NCBI GenBank assembly: GCA_035763085.1
Contig: DASUBV010000324.1
Span: 5,576-69,575, forward strand
Reading direction: 5' to 3'
DNA from: DASUBV01 sp035763085
Lineage (GTDB): Bacteria; Actinomycetota; Actinomycetes; Streptosporangiales; Streptosporangiaceae
Length of the DNA: 64,000 nt
Position numbers and translations under genes: made by a program. This document shows positions 8,222 through 17,072 of the stretch, one piece after another. The notes below the pieces were generated by a model, which saw nothing but the letters and a program-made list of their open reading frames with translations, had not been told where the DNA came from and searched no databases. The first letter of the stretch is position 1. Each line of letters opens with the position of its first letter.

Positions 8222-9454
8222 ATGCCGAAGTCAGCCGGCACCGGGCGGCACGGCCTGCCCGGCCTGCGCAAGCGGCGCGGCCAGGGCGGCGAGAACGCCC
8301 CGGCCAGCGAGAATGATCTGGATGACCAGCGTGGCCTCGAGCCAGGGCACGGTCCGGCTCGGCCCGAGAGCCTGAGCTTCTTCGATGGCCTGGGCAGCCA
8401 CGGCAGCTTCAGCGAGGCCGGCCAGGACGGGTTCGCGGCGCCGGGCGGCCCGGGCAGTACCGTGCCGGGCGACACGGTGCCGGGCTCTACGGTGCCGGGC
8501 AGCATCATGGCGGACAGGGCCATGCCGGACAGGGCCATGCCGGACGGGGCCAGCCTGGTCGACGGGGCGGGCGACCCGGCACGAGAAACCCGGCGCCGCG
8601 GCTGGTCGGCGGGGCGCGCAGCGGCACTGACCGGCGCGCTGGCGGTGCTGGCCGCCGGCGGGGTCACCCTGGCTTATGCCGGCCTGCCGGGCTCGTCGGC
8701 GTCCGGCGGCACCGCCCCGGGCCAGGGCGGGAACACTGTGCTGCCGCTGGGCAGCAGGTCGATCTCGCAGGCCGGGTCGCGGCCCCAGTTCGCCGACGGC
8801 TCGGCCTCGCCGGGCACCGGCGGGACCGCGGGGCCGCTGCGGACCTCCTGCCAGGCCGTCGCGCACATCGGGGACTCCACCTCTGACGGCCTGATCTCGC
8901 CGGAGTACCTGCCCAAGAAGTGGCAGCGGATCCCGGCCCGCTACAAGCACGTCGGCGCCAGGAGCGTCTGGACCAACATCGAGGGCGCGCGGTCGATCGT
9001 CGAGGTCATCCCGGGCACGACCAACGGCTACGACGCGGCCCGCCAGATGACCCGCCAGGGATTCCGCGGCTGCTGGGTGCTGGCGCTGGGCACCGATGAC
9101 ACCGCCGATGTCGCGGCGGGGTCGCTGACCAGCCTGAGCACCAGAATTCACCGGATGATGGCGGCCGCCAGCGGCCAGCCGGTCATGTGGGTGAACGTCA
9201 AGACCCTGCTGAGCAGCGGCCCGTACGCCGAGGCGAACATGCAGCGCTGGAACAGCGCCCTGCTGAAGGCCTGCGCCCGGTACCCGAACATGCGGATCTA
9301 TGACTGGTCCGCGGCGGCCAGGAACCGGTGGTTCATCTCCGACGGGATCCACTACACCTCGGCCGGCTACGCCGCCCGGGCTCACCTGATCGCCAACGCG
9401 GTGGCCAGGGCGTTCCCGGCCCGGGGCCGCAGTTCGGGCTGCGTCGTCCGCTAG
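8222..9454 (+). CDS. Membrane-anchored SGNH/GDSL-type hydrolase (paralogue 2)
   Basis: Paralogue of the preceding gene, 410 residues. It has a longer hydrophilic N-terminus with short repeats (VPGDTVPGSTVPGS about 81-94; ADRAMPDRAMPDGA about 97-110), a membrane segment at about 132-153, a linker, then the SGNH domain (208-400). Block I is HIGDSTSDG with Ser219 and block V is DGIHY (374-378). Block III reads GTDD (290-293) where paralogue 1 and most SGNH enzymes have GTND. The shared RGCWVxALGT and YPNMRIxxW strings show common descent with the upstream gene. The start follows a GAGGGGG stretch. A strong hairpin follows the stop. The substrate is unknown. Confidence 0.75.
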   Translation: MPKSAGTGRHGLPGLRKRRGQGGENAPASENDLDDQRGLEPGHGPARPESLSFFDGLGSHGSFSEAGQDGFAAPGGPGSTVPGDTVPGSTVPGSIMADRAMPDRAMPDGASLVDGAGDPARETRRRGWSAGRAAALTGALAVLAAGGVTLAYAGLPGSSASGGTAPGQGGNTVLPLGSRSISQAGSRPQFADGSASPGTGGTAGPLRTSCQAVAHIGDSTSDGLISPEYLPKKWQRIPARYKHVGARSVWTNIEGARSIVEVIPGTTNGYDAARQMTRQGFRGCWVLALGTDDTADVAAGSLTSLSTRIHRMMAAASGQPVMWVNVKTLLSSGPYAEANMQRWNSALLKACARYPNMRIYDWSAAARNRWFISDGIHYTSAGYAARAHLIANAVARAFPARGRSSGCVVR

Positions 9455-9466
9455 CCAGGCGCATGC

Positions 9467-9498
9467 GACAGCCGGGCGGGGCCACCCGCCCGGCTGTC
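9467..9498 (+). terminator. Strong hairpin terminator after SGNH paralogue 2
   Basis: Perfect 14-bp stem, gacagccgggcggg (9467-9480) with cccgcccggctgtc (9485-9498), and a gcca loop, 12 bases beyond the stop. There is no T-run. The following YccF gene starts 32 bases downstream. Confidence 0.75.
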
Positions 9499-9529
9499 GG
9501 TTAGCCTCATGGAGGGGGGAGGAGGACCC

Positions 9530-9919
9530 ATGAGGACCATCCTCAACATCATCTGGCTGGTGCTGTGCGGCCTGTGGATGGCCATCGCGTACGTGCTCGC
9601 GGGGCTGGTCTGCTTCATCCTGATCATCACGATTCCGTTCGGGATCGCCTGCTTCCGGATCGCGGGCTACGTGCTGTGGCCGTTCGGCAGCCAGATTGCC
9701 CCGCGTGCCGACGCCGGCGCCGGCGCCCTGATCGGCAACGTGATCTGGATCGTGCTGTTCGGCTGGTGGCTGGCGCTCGGCCACCTGGTGGCCGGCGTGC
9801 TGCTGTGCCTGACGATCATCGGCATCCCGCTCGGCCTGGCCAGCTTCAAGATCATCCCGATCTCGCTGATGCCGCTGGGCGTCGAGATCGTCCCGACGAC
9901 CACCCAGATTGTGCGCTGA
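9530..9919 (+). CDS. YccF-family inner membrane protein
   Basis: Small integral membrane protein of 129 residues with two YccF-type domains in tandem. Each has an N-terminal helix (NIIWLVLCGLWMAIAY; NVIWIVLFGWWLALGHL) followed by a IITIPFGIACFRIA / IIGIPLGLASFKI motif. The ATG at 9530 follows GGAGGA with 4-base spacing; an in-frame ATG at 9509 lacks such a site. The molecular function of the family is not established. It is convergent with the helicase gene. Confidence 0.88.
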   Translation: MRTILNIIWLVLCGLWMAIAYVLAGLVCFILIITIPFGIACFRIAGYVLWPFGSQIAPRADAGAGALIGNVIWIVLFGWWLALGHLVAGVLLCLTIIGIPLGLASFKIIPISLMPLGVEIVPTTTQIVR

Positions 9920-9969
9920 GGTCAGCAATCGCCGGCTACCCCAGGGGCTCGCGCGGGCCTGGTAACTGA

Positions 9970-9983
9970 AGCCCGGCCGGGCT
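9970..9983. terminator. Palindrome between convergent YccF and helicase genes
   Basis: The 14-base perfect palindrome agcccggccgggct lies in the 157-base gap between two convergent genes, where a bidirectional terminator could be expected. With no natural loop the effective stem is only about 5 bp, so this is a weak call. Confidence 0.3.
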
Positions 9984-10076
9984 CAGCATGCCGCTGATCA
10001 TTTGGGATGAGGTGGCCGATGCAGCGGAGTCCCGGGAAGCCGGCCGTTGCCGTGCCGCGACCGGGCTGTGAGCGGC

Positions 10077-12578
10077 TCAGAGCTGGCCGACGCTGGTGAC
10101 CGTCACCGCCGCCGCGCCGGCCTCGTCGCTTTCGGCCAGGTCGACCGTCGCGCTGAACCCCCAGTCGTGGTCACCTGCCGGGTCATCCAGGATCTGCCGG
10201 GCCGACCACTCGCGCGGCCCCTCGTCGATGATCAGCAGGGCGGGCCCGCGCGCGTCCGGCCCGGTGCCGATCTCGTCGTGCTCGTCGAAGTACGGCTCCA
10301 GTGCCTCCGCCCAGGCCCCGGCGTCCCAGCCCGCGTCGGCATCCAGCTCGCCCAGCTCGTCCCAGCGGCGCAGCGCGGCCAGCTCGACCCGCCGGAACAG
10401 CGCGTTGCGGACCAGGACCCGGAACGCGCGCCGGTTGCCGGTGACAGCGGGCGGCGCCTCGTCGGCGGGCCCGGCGGCGGCCATCTCGGCCGGGTTGCGC
10501 AGCCGCTCCCACTCGTCGATCAGGCTGGAGTCGGTCTGCCGGACCAGCTCGCCGAGCCACTCGATGAGGTCGGTCAGCTCCTCGGTCCTGGCTTCCTCGG
10601 GCACGGTCTGGCGCAGCGCCTTGTAGGCGTCAGCCAGGTAGCGCAGCACCAGCCCCTCGGACCGGGACAGCCCGTAGAAGCCGACGTACTCGGTGAAAGT
10701 CATCGCCCGCTCGTACATGTCCCTGGCCACCGACTTGGGCTCGAGCTGGTGGTCGGCGACCCAGGGGTGGCCGCGCCGGTACATGTTGTAGGCGGCCTCG
10801 AGGAGGTCGGCCTGCGGCCGGGGGTAGGTGACCTCCTCCAGGAGCGCCATCCGCTCCTCGTACTCGATGCCCTCGGACTTCATCGCCGCGACGGCCTCGC
10901 CGCGAGCGCGGAACAGCTGCGCCGACAGCACCTGGCGCGGATTGTCGAGTGTGGCCTCGATGACCGACAGCACGTCCAGCGGGTAGGACGGGGAGTCCCG
11001 GTCCAGCAGCTCGATCGCCGCCAGGGCCAGCGGCGACAGCGGCTGATTCAGCGCGAAGTCGTCCTGCAGGTCGACCGTCAGCCGCACCATCCGGCCGTCT
11101 TCGTCCGGTTCTTCCAGCTTCTCGACCACGTCGCCGGCCAGCAGCGCCCGGTAGATGGCGATCGCCCGGCTGATGTGCCGCCGCTGGGCGGCACGGTCCT
11201 CGTGGTTGTCGGTCAGCAGGTGCCGCATGGCGGCGAACGCGTCACCGGGCCGGCCGATGACGTTGAGCAGCATGGCGTGGCTGACCGTGAAGCTGGACTT
11301 CAGCGGCTCGGGCTCGGCCGCCACCAGCCGCTCGAAGGTCGGCTGGCCGTATCCCACCGTGCCCTCGGGCGGCTTCTTGCGGACTACCTTGCGCCGCTTC
11401 TTCGGGTCATCGCCAGCTTTGGCGAGAGCCTTCTCGTTCTCGATGACGTGCTCGGGGGCCTGCACGACGACGCGGCCGGTGGTGTCGAAGCCCGCCCGGC
11501 CGGCCCGCCCGGCGATCTGGTGGAACTCGCGGGCCATCAGCAGCCGGGTCCTCGTGCCGTCGTACTTCGACAGCGAGGTGAACAGCACGGTGCGGATCGG
11601 CACGTTGATGCCGACGCCGAGAGTGTCGGTACCGCAGATGACCTTCAGCAGGCCGGCCTGGGCCAGGGTCTCGACCAGCCGCCGGTACTTGGGCAGCATC
11701 CCGGCGTGATGCACCCCGATGCCGTGCCGGACCAGCCGGGACAGCGTCTTGCCGAAGCCGGCCGCGAACCGGAAGTTGCCGATCAGCTCGGCGATGGCAT
11801 CCTTCTCGGCCCGGGTGCAGACATTGACGCTCATCAGCGCCTGGGCCTGCTCGATGGCCGCGGCCTGGGTGAAGTGCACGATGTAAACCGGCGCCTGGCC
11901 GGTGGTGAGCAGCTCGCCGACCGTCTCGTGCAGCGGCGTCATCGCGTAGGCGTACACCAGCGGGACGGGCCGCTCCGCCGACTTGATCACCGACGTGGGC
12001 CGGGCGGTGCGCCGGGTCAGGTCCGCCTCGAACCGGCTGACGTCGCCCAGCGTGGCCGACATCAGCAGGAACTGGGCCCGCGGCAGCTCGATCAGCGGGA
12101 CCTGCCAGGCCCAGCCGCGGTCTGGGTCGGCGTAGAAGTGGAACTCATCCATGACCACCAGGCCCGCGTCGGCCGCGGCGCCGTCCCGCAGCGCGATGTT
12201 GGCCAGCACCTCGGCCGTGCAGCAGATCACCGGGGCGTCGGCGTTGATGCTGCCGTCGCCGGTCATCATCCCGACCAGGTCCGGGCCGAGCATGTCGCAC
12301 AGCGCGAAGAACTTCTCCGAGACCAGGGCCTTGATCGGCGCGGTGTAGAACGACCGGTCGCCGCGGGCCAGGGCGGTGACGTGCGCGCCCGCCGCGACCA
12401 GGCTCTTGCCCGAGCCGGTTGGCGTGGACAAGATCACGTTGTTGCCGGAGACGATCTCGATCAGCGCCTCTTCCTGGTGCGGGTACAAGACGATGCCCTG
12501 ATCCTCCGCCCACCCGGCGAACGAGGTGAAGACGGTGTCCGGGTCTGCGGTCGCGGGCAGCTGGTCGAAGAGGGTCAT
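10077..12578 (-). CDS. DEAD/DEAH-box (Ski2/Mtr4-like) helicase with DUF3516-type C-terminus
   Basis: ATP-dependent RNA/DNA helicase of 833 residues. Seen in order: the Q-motif-like YPHQEEAL; Walker A STPTGSGKS (about 51-59); motif Ia YTAPIKALVSEK; Walker B DEFH (144-147); SATLGD; helicase C domain with HHAGMLPKYR and the QIAGRAGRAGFD motif VI; then about 400 residues of the helical type found in actinobacterial DUF3516 helicases. The start used is the ATG with GGAGG 6 bases upstream; an earlier in-frame ATG lies four codons before it. Specific cellular role is not known; relatives are placed in RNA metabolism. Confidence 0.9.
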   Translation of the reverse strand: MTLFDQLPATADPDTVFTSFAGWAEDQGIVLYPHQEEALIEIVSGNNVILSTPTGSGKSLVAAGAHVTALARGDRSFYTAPIKALVSEKFFALCDMLGPDLVGMMTGDGSINADAPVICCTAEVLANIALRDGAAADAGLVVMDEFHFYADPDRGWAWQVPLIELPRAQFLLMSATLGDVSRFEADLTRRTARPTSVIKSAERPVPLVYAYAMTPLHETVGELLTTGQAPVYIVHFTQAAAIEQAQALMSVNVCTRAEKDAIAELIGNFRFAAGFGKTLSRLVRHGIGVHHAGMLPKYRRLVETLAQAGLLKVICGTDTLGVGINVPIRTVLFTSLSKYDGTRTRLLMAREFHQIAGRAGRAGFDTTGRVVVQAPEHVIENEKALAKAGDDPKKRRKVVRKKPPEGTVGYGQPTFERLVAAEPEPLKSSFTVSHAMLLNVIGRPGDAFAAMRHLLTDNHEDRAAQRRHISRAIAIYRALLAGDVVEKLEEPDEDGRMVRLTVDLQDDFALNQPLSPLALAAIELLDRDSPSYPLDVLSVIEATLDNPRQVLSAQLFRARGEAVAAMKSEGIEYEERMALLEEVTYPRPQADLLEAAYNMYRRGHPWVADHQLEPKSVARDMYERAMTFTEYVGFYGLSRSEGLVLRYLADAYKALRQTVPEEARTEELTDLIEWLGELVRQTDSSLIDEWERLRNPAEMAAAGPADEAPPAVTGNRRAFRVLVRNALFRRVELAALRRWDELGELDADAGWDAGAWAEALEPYFDEHDEIGTGPDARGPALLIIDEGPREWSARQILDDPAGDHDWGFSATVDLAESDEAGAAAVTVTSVGQL

Positions 12579-12697
12579 GTCGCCCTCCATGCTGCCAGGT
12601 TCCGGCGCATGCCCGCGCCGTCCGGGGCGCGGCGGCACAGTCCAGGCGCCGCCCGGTGCCGGCCGGACGCCGGCGAGCGGGCTGGCCAGACGCCCGG

Positions 12698-13504
12698 CTA
12701 GTACTCGCCGGCCCGGGCCAGCGAGCCCTGCACGTCGCGCCGGGTGATGGCCAGGTAGGCGACCAGGACCGCGATCGCGACCGTCAGGACCAGCGCGACC
12801 GTCCCGTCACCGAAGCCCAGCCCGCCTGCCGAGACTGGCTTGCCCAGGAAGTCGGCGAAGGACGCGCCCAGCGGGCGGGTCACCACGTAGGCGGACCAGA
12901 ACGACGCGACCGGGTTCCAGCCCAGCCACCGGTAGCCGGCCGCCGGGATGACGATGATCACAGCGAACAAGACGATCGAGTAGCCGTAGCCCAGGTGGAA
13001 CGTGATGGCGGTCAGGTCGCCCAGCGCGGTGCCCATCGCGAACGTGGCGACCACCGTGGCCCAGTAGAACGCCTCCCGGCGGGCGGTGTTGATGGTGTGG
13101 ATCGACAGGGTCCGCTCGGTCTGCTGCCAGGTGATGAACACGGCCGCCAGCACCACCGCGTACAGCGCCGACGAGGCGATGTACGGGACGCCGAACGCCA
13201 CGTGCAGGACGTCCGCCGCCATCGTGCCGAACACGCCGACCATCACCACCGAGAGCCAGTACGCCCAGGCCAGGTAGCGGCGCCGGGAGAACTGCAGGGC
13301 CAGGGCGATCACGAAGGCGATGAACCCCAGCCCGACCGCGACGACCGGGTTCATCACGTGCACGCTGTAATCCGATGTCGACTCGCCCATGGCGGTCGAC
13401 AGCGCCTTGATTACCCAGAAGAAGACGGTGATCTCCGGCACGCGCAGCGTGCCGGCCGGAACGGTGCGCGCGGCGTGCGCGCGGGCAGCATGGGTCCCAG
13501 TCAC
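12698..13504 (-). CDS. COG4705-type multi-pass membrane protein
   Basis: Integral membrane protein of 268 residues, about eight hydrophobic helices. The N-terminus matches the COG4705 pattern (PEITVFFWVIKALSTAMGESTSDY). A second, related motif, GTALGDLTA, occurs near residue 155, suggesting an internal duplication. WLGWNPVASFWSAYVVTRPLGASFADFLGKP is typical of the family. The GTG start has no clear ribosome binding site, so it may be slightly wrong. Function unknown. Confidence 0.8.
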   Translation of the reverse strand: MTGTHAARAHAARTVPAGTLRVPEITVFFWVIKALSTAMGESTSDYSVHVMNPVVAVGLGFIAFVIALALQFSRRRYLAWAYWLSVVMVGVFGTMAADVLHVAFGVPYIASSALYAVVLAAVFITWQQTERTLSIHTINTARREAFYWATVVATFAMGTALGDLTAITFHLGYGYSIVLFAVIIVIPAAGYRWLGWNPVASFWSAYVVTRPLGASFADFLGKPVSAGGLGFGDGTVALVLTVAIAVLVAYLAITRRDVQGSLARAGEY

Positions 13505-13627
13505 GAGCCAGTCAACTTTCAGTCAGATGTCAGAGTTCCTGCCCGGCCAATGTTTTGCCAGCCCTTGACCCAGTCGGTCCCGGCCGCCCGGGCCGGGCCG
13601 CCGGCCTGGCCGCCTGGCTCCGCCCGG

Positions 13628-14608
13628 CTAGCGGCCGAAGTCCACCGCGGTGGTGTTCGCGCCGCTGATGATAACGGCCAGGTGCTCGTCCGCCGACGGC
13701 CGGTACCGACCCGACAGAACGGCCGCGAGCGCCGTGACTCCGCCTGGCTCGGCAACCACGCGCAGCCGGTCCCACAAGGCCTGCTGAGCGCCGAGGATGG
13801 CCTCGTCGCTGACCAGTTCTACCGCGTGCACCAGGCGCTCGGCGACGGCGTAGGTCAGCTCGCCGACCTGGCGCGGGGCCAGCGAGTCCACCGCCACGCT
13901 GCCCGCCGGCGCATCCGCCGGGCCGCCGGCCGCCAGCGCGCGGGTCATCGTCGGCGCGCCCTCCGGCTCGGCCCCGATCACCCGCAGCTTCGGCGCGCAT
14001 GCCGTCGCGGTCCCGGCCAGCAGCCCGCCCCCGCCCACCGCCGTCAGCACCGTGGTCGCCTGCGGCGCCTGGTCCAGCAGCTCCAGGCCGGCCGTGCCCG
14101 CGCCCAGCACTGTCTCGCGCTGGTCGTAGGCGTGGATCGTCAGCGCTCCGCTGGAGGCCGCGTGCTGCTGGCTGACCGCGAACGCCTCGGAGTACGTGAC
14201 GCCCTCGATCACCAGGTCCGCCCCGTAACCGCGGATCCGGCTGACCTTGGCCGGCGAGGACACCTCGGGCACGAAGATGCGGGCGGGGATGCCCAGCACC
14301 CCGGCGGCGTAGGCCACCGCCGCGCCGTGGTTGCCGCCCGACGCGGCGACCACGCCGGCCGGCGGGATGTCGCGCAGCAGCAGGTTGGTGAACGCGCCGC
14401 GGGCCTTGAACGAGCCAGAGTGCTGGAGGTGCTCCAGCTTGAGGGTCAGCGGTCCTGGCGGCAGCCCGAAGTCGGCCAGGTCCAGCTCGATGACCGGGGT
14501 GCGCCGGACATAGCCGCGGATCCGGCCGGCCACCGCCGCCACGTCCTGCCGGGTCAGCGGCCCGGGCGGCGGCTGCGTCGTGGCCTCGGCATCGCGGGCC
14601 GTCGTCAT
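13628..14608 (-). CDS. Threonine/serine dehydratase family (PLP-dependent)
   Basis: Fold-type II PLP enzyme of 326 residues. The PLP lysine lies in HSGSFKARGA, with the SGGNHG phosphate-side motif and the glycine loop TAVGGGGLLAG. There is no C-terminal ACT regulatory domain, so it resembles the catabolic or serine-racemase-like short form rather than biosynthetic IlvA. Substrate choice (threonine, serine or a related hydroxyamino acid) cannot be told from sequence. The ATG at 14608 follows an AGAGGAG site; longer in-frame starts upstream are unsupported. Confidence 0.85.
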   Translation of the reverse strand: MTTARDAEATTQPPPGPLTRQDVAAVAGRIRGYVRRTPVIELDLADFGLPPGPLTLKLEHLQHSGSFKARGAFTNLLLRDIPPAGVVAASGGNHGAAVAYAAGVLGIPARIFVPEVSSPAKVSRIRGYGADLVIEGVTYSEAFAVSQQHAASSGALTIHAYDQRETVLGAGTAGLELLDQAPQATTVLTAVGGGGLLAGTATACAPKLRVIGAEPEGAPTMTRALAAGGPADAPAGSVAVDSLAPRQVGELTYAVAERLVHAVELVSDEAILGAQQALWDRLRVVAEPGGVTALAAVLSGRYRPSADEHLAVIISGANTTAVDFGR

Positions 14609-14768
14609 GGCATAGCTCCTCTCCCCGGCGGCGGGGGACCGGGATGGCCGCGCAGCGGGCAGCCGGGCAGGCACCCTGAATCGCCGCCACCCTAACCGAC
14701 GGCCGGGCCCGGTCCCGCGGCGCCCGGCCCGCCGTGGTGGCTGGCCGGCGCAGGCGGGCAGCGGAGGC

Positions 14769-16439
14769 TCAGGCGGTCTGCTGGCTCGCGGCGTCCTGCA
14801 GGCCGAGCTCGGCGACCGAGGTCTCGCGCATCTTGAACTTCTGCACCTTGCCCGTCACCGTCATCGGGAACTCATCGGTGAACCGGACGTACCGCGGCAC
14901 CTTGTAGTGCGCGATCTTCCCCGAGCAGTACGCGCGCAGCTGCTCGGCGGTCAGCTCCGAGCCGGGCCGCAGCCGGACCCAGGCACACAGCTCCTCGCCG
15001 TACCTGGCGTCCGGCACGCCGACGACCTGGACGTCCTCGATCTCCGGGTGCCCGTAGAGGAACTCCTCGACCTCGCGCGGGTAGACGTTCTCGCCGCCGC
15101 GGATCACCATGTCCTTGATCCGGCCCACGATGTTGAGGTAGCCGGCATCGTCCATGATGGCCAGGTCGCCGGTATGCATCCAGCGCGCCGCGTCGATCAC
15201 CTCCGCGGTCTTCTCCGGCTCGCCCCAGTAGCCCAGCATCACTGAGTACCCGCGGGTGCACAGCTCGCCGTGGCTGCCGCGCGGCAGCACCAGGCCCGTG
15301 TCGGGGTCGGTGACCTTGACCTCGACGTGCGGGTGCACCCGCCCGACGCTGGACACCCGGCGCTCCATGTCGTCATCGGCGCGGGTCTGGGTCGACACCG
15401 GCGAGGTCTCGGTCATCCCGTAGCAGATGGTGACCTCGGCCATGTGCATCTCGCTGACCACGCGCTTCATGACCTCTACCGGGCACGGCGAGCCGGCCAT
15501 GATCCCGGTGCGCAGCGTGCTCAGGTCGTAGCTGGCGAAGTCGGGCAGCGCCAGCTCGGCGATGAACATCGTGGGCACCCCGTACAGCGAGGTGCACCGC
15601 TCGGCCTGCACCGCGGCGAGTGTCGCGGCCGGGTCGAAGCCGGGTGCCGGGATCACGATGCAGGCGGCGTTGGTCGTGCAGGCCAGGTTGCCGAGCACCA
15701 TCCCGAAACAGTGGTAGAAGGGCACCGGGATGCACACCCTGTCGGCCGCGGTGTACCGGCAGCCCTCGCCGATGAAGAACCCGTTGTTCAGGATGTTGTG
15801 GTGCGACAGCGTCGCGCCCTTGGGGAACCCGGTCGTGCCGCTGGTGTACTGGATGTTGATCGGCTCGTCGAAGGTCAGCCCGGCGGCGGCGCTGGCCAGC
15901 TGCTCGGCCCCGGCCGACCCGCTGGCCAGCGCCGTCTCGCCTGCGGTCACCAGCGCGTCCCAGGCCGGGGTGCCCAGGTAGATGACCTGCTCCAGGGCTG
16001 GCAGCGAGTCGCGGACCTCCCCGACCATGGCCCGGTAGTCGCTGGTCTTGAAGCTCTCCGCGCTGATCAGCATCCGGACGCCGGACTGGCCCAGCGCGTA
16101 GCCGAGCTCGTGGCTGCGGTAGGCCGGGTTGATGTTGACCAGGATCACGCCGATCTTGGCCGTGGCGTACTGGATGAGCACCCACTCGGCGCAGTTGGGG
16201 GCCCAGATGCCCACCCGGTCGCCCTTGCTGATGCCGGCCTCGGCCAGCCCGAGCGCCAGGGCGTCCGTGGCGGCGTCCAGCCCGGCGTAGGTCCAGCGGC
16301 GCCCGGAGGGCACATCCACCAGGGCCTCGCCGGCGCCGTGCGCGGCGGCGATCCGGCGCAGATTGTCCCCGATTGTCTCGCCGAGCAGCGGCGTGGCCGC
16401 GGTCCCGTGACTGTAGGACAGCTGAGCTTCTGCGGGCAT
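14769..16439 (-). CDS. AMP-binding fatty-acyl-CoA synthetase
   Basis: ANL-superfamily ligase of 556 residues that would activate a carboxylic (probably medium-chain fatty) acid as an adenylate and then a CoA thioester. Seen: P-loop YTSGTTGFPKG (198-208); VPFYHCFGMVLG; the YGMTETSP adenine-binding motif; the hinge/adenylation motif WMHTGDLAIMDDAGYLNIVGRIKDMVIRGGENVYP; and catalytic Lys531 in TGKVQK. The ATG follows CGGAGG. It is divergent from the NfeD gene. The closest functional class is the FadD / AcsA-like short- to medium-chain group; exact substrate is unknown. Confidence 0.9.
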   Translation of the reverse strand: MPAEAQLSYSHGTAATPLLGETIGDNLRRIAAAHGAGEALVDVPSGRRWTYAGLDAATDALALGLAEAGISKGDRVGIWAPNCAEWVLIQYATAKIGVILVNINPAYRSHELGYALGQSGVRMLISAESFKTSDYRAMVGEVRDSLPALEQVIYLGTPAWDALVTAGETALASGSAGAEQLASAAAGLTFDEPINIQYTSGTTGFPKGATLSHHNILNNGFFIGEGCRYTAADRVCIPVPFYHCFGMVLGNLACTTNAACIVIPAPGFDPAATLAAVQAERCTSLYGVPTMFIAELALPDFASYDLSTLRTGIMAGSPCPVEVMKRVVSEMHMAEVTICYGMTETSPVSTQTRADDDMERRVSSVGRVHPHVEVKVTDPDTGLVLPRGSHGELCTRGYSVMLGYWGEPEKTAEVIDAARWMHTGDLAIMDDAGYLNIVGRIKDMVIRGGENVYPREVEEFLYGHPEIEDVQVVGVPDARYGEELCAWVRLRPGSELTAEQLRAYCSGKIAHYKVPRYVRFTDEFPMTVTGKVQKFKMRETSVAELGLQDAASQQTA

Positions 16440-16635
16440 TGCTGGACCTCCGTGATGTCAGTGCCCCCATAGTCCTCGTTTCGGCTGGTGGTGTGAAGCG
16501 CGCTCGCCGTGCCTGCCGCGCGCCCGCCGCGGGCGAGCGGACCGGGGGATGCGCCGTGCCGGGTGCCCAAAACCCGGTCAACGGAGTTACTGTCGAGTTC
16601 TAGCTCAATGACGTTTCGTAATTCGGAGCGCTGCG

Positions 16636-17067
16636 GTGGGAACCTGGATTATCTGGCTCATCATCGCCGCGGTGCTGGGCGCGGTCGAGATCGTCACCGT
16701 GACGCTCGCGTTCGGGCTTGTCGCCGTCGGCGCACTGGTGGCTGCGGTGGCCGGCGCGGCCGGCGGGAACCTGCCCGTCCAGTTCGGAGCGTTTGTCGTG
16801 GCCTCGGCCGTCGGGCTGGGCGTCGCCCGGCCCATCGCCATGCGTCATGTCCGGCAGCCTCCGCTGCTGCGGACCGGGACCGCGGCGCTGGTCGGCCGGA
16901 CCGCCATCGTGGTCGAGGAGGTCAGCGCCGAGGGGGGCCGGGTACGTATCGGCGCTGATCTGTGGTCGTCCCGGCCGTATGACGAGACGCTCGTCATCCC
17001 GGCCGGGACCAAGGTGGACGTGCTGCACATCGAGGGCGCGACCGCCCTCGTGTACCCGAGGGAGTGA
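16636..17067 (+). CDS. NfeD-like membrane protein with C-terminal OB domain
   Basis: Short-form NfeD of 143 residues. Two to three membrane helices (IIWLIIAAVLGAVEIVTVTLAFGLVAVGALVAAVAG) are followed by the soluble OB-fold domain (GTAALVGRTAIVVEEV...GRVRIGADLWSSRPYDE...GTKVDVLHIEGATALVYP). The GTG start has GGAG 7 bases upstream. It precedes an SPFH/stomatin gene by 5 bases, the classic NfeD-stomatin pairing, in which the two proteins are thought to act together in membrane microdomains. Confidence 0.92.
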   Translation: MGTWIIWLIIAAVLGAVEIVTVTLAFGLVAVGALVAAVAGAAGGNLPVQFGAFVVASAVGLGVARPIAMRHVRQPPLLRTGTAALVGRTAIVVEEVSAEGGRVRIGADLWSSRPYDETLVIPAGTKVDVLHIEGATALVYPRE

Positions 17068-17072
17068 CGGCG

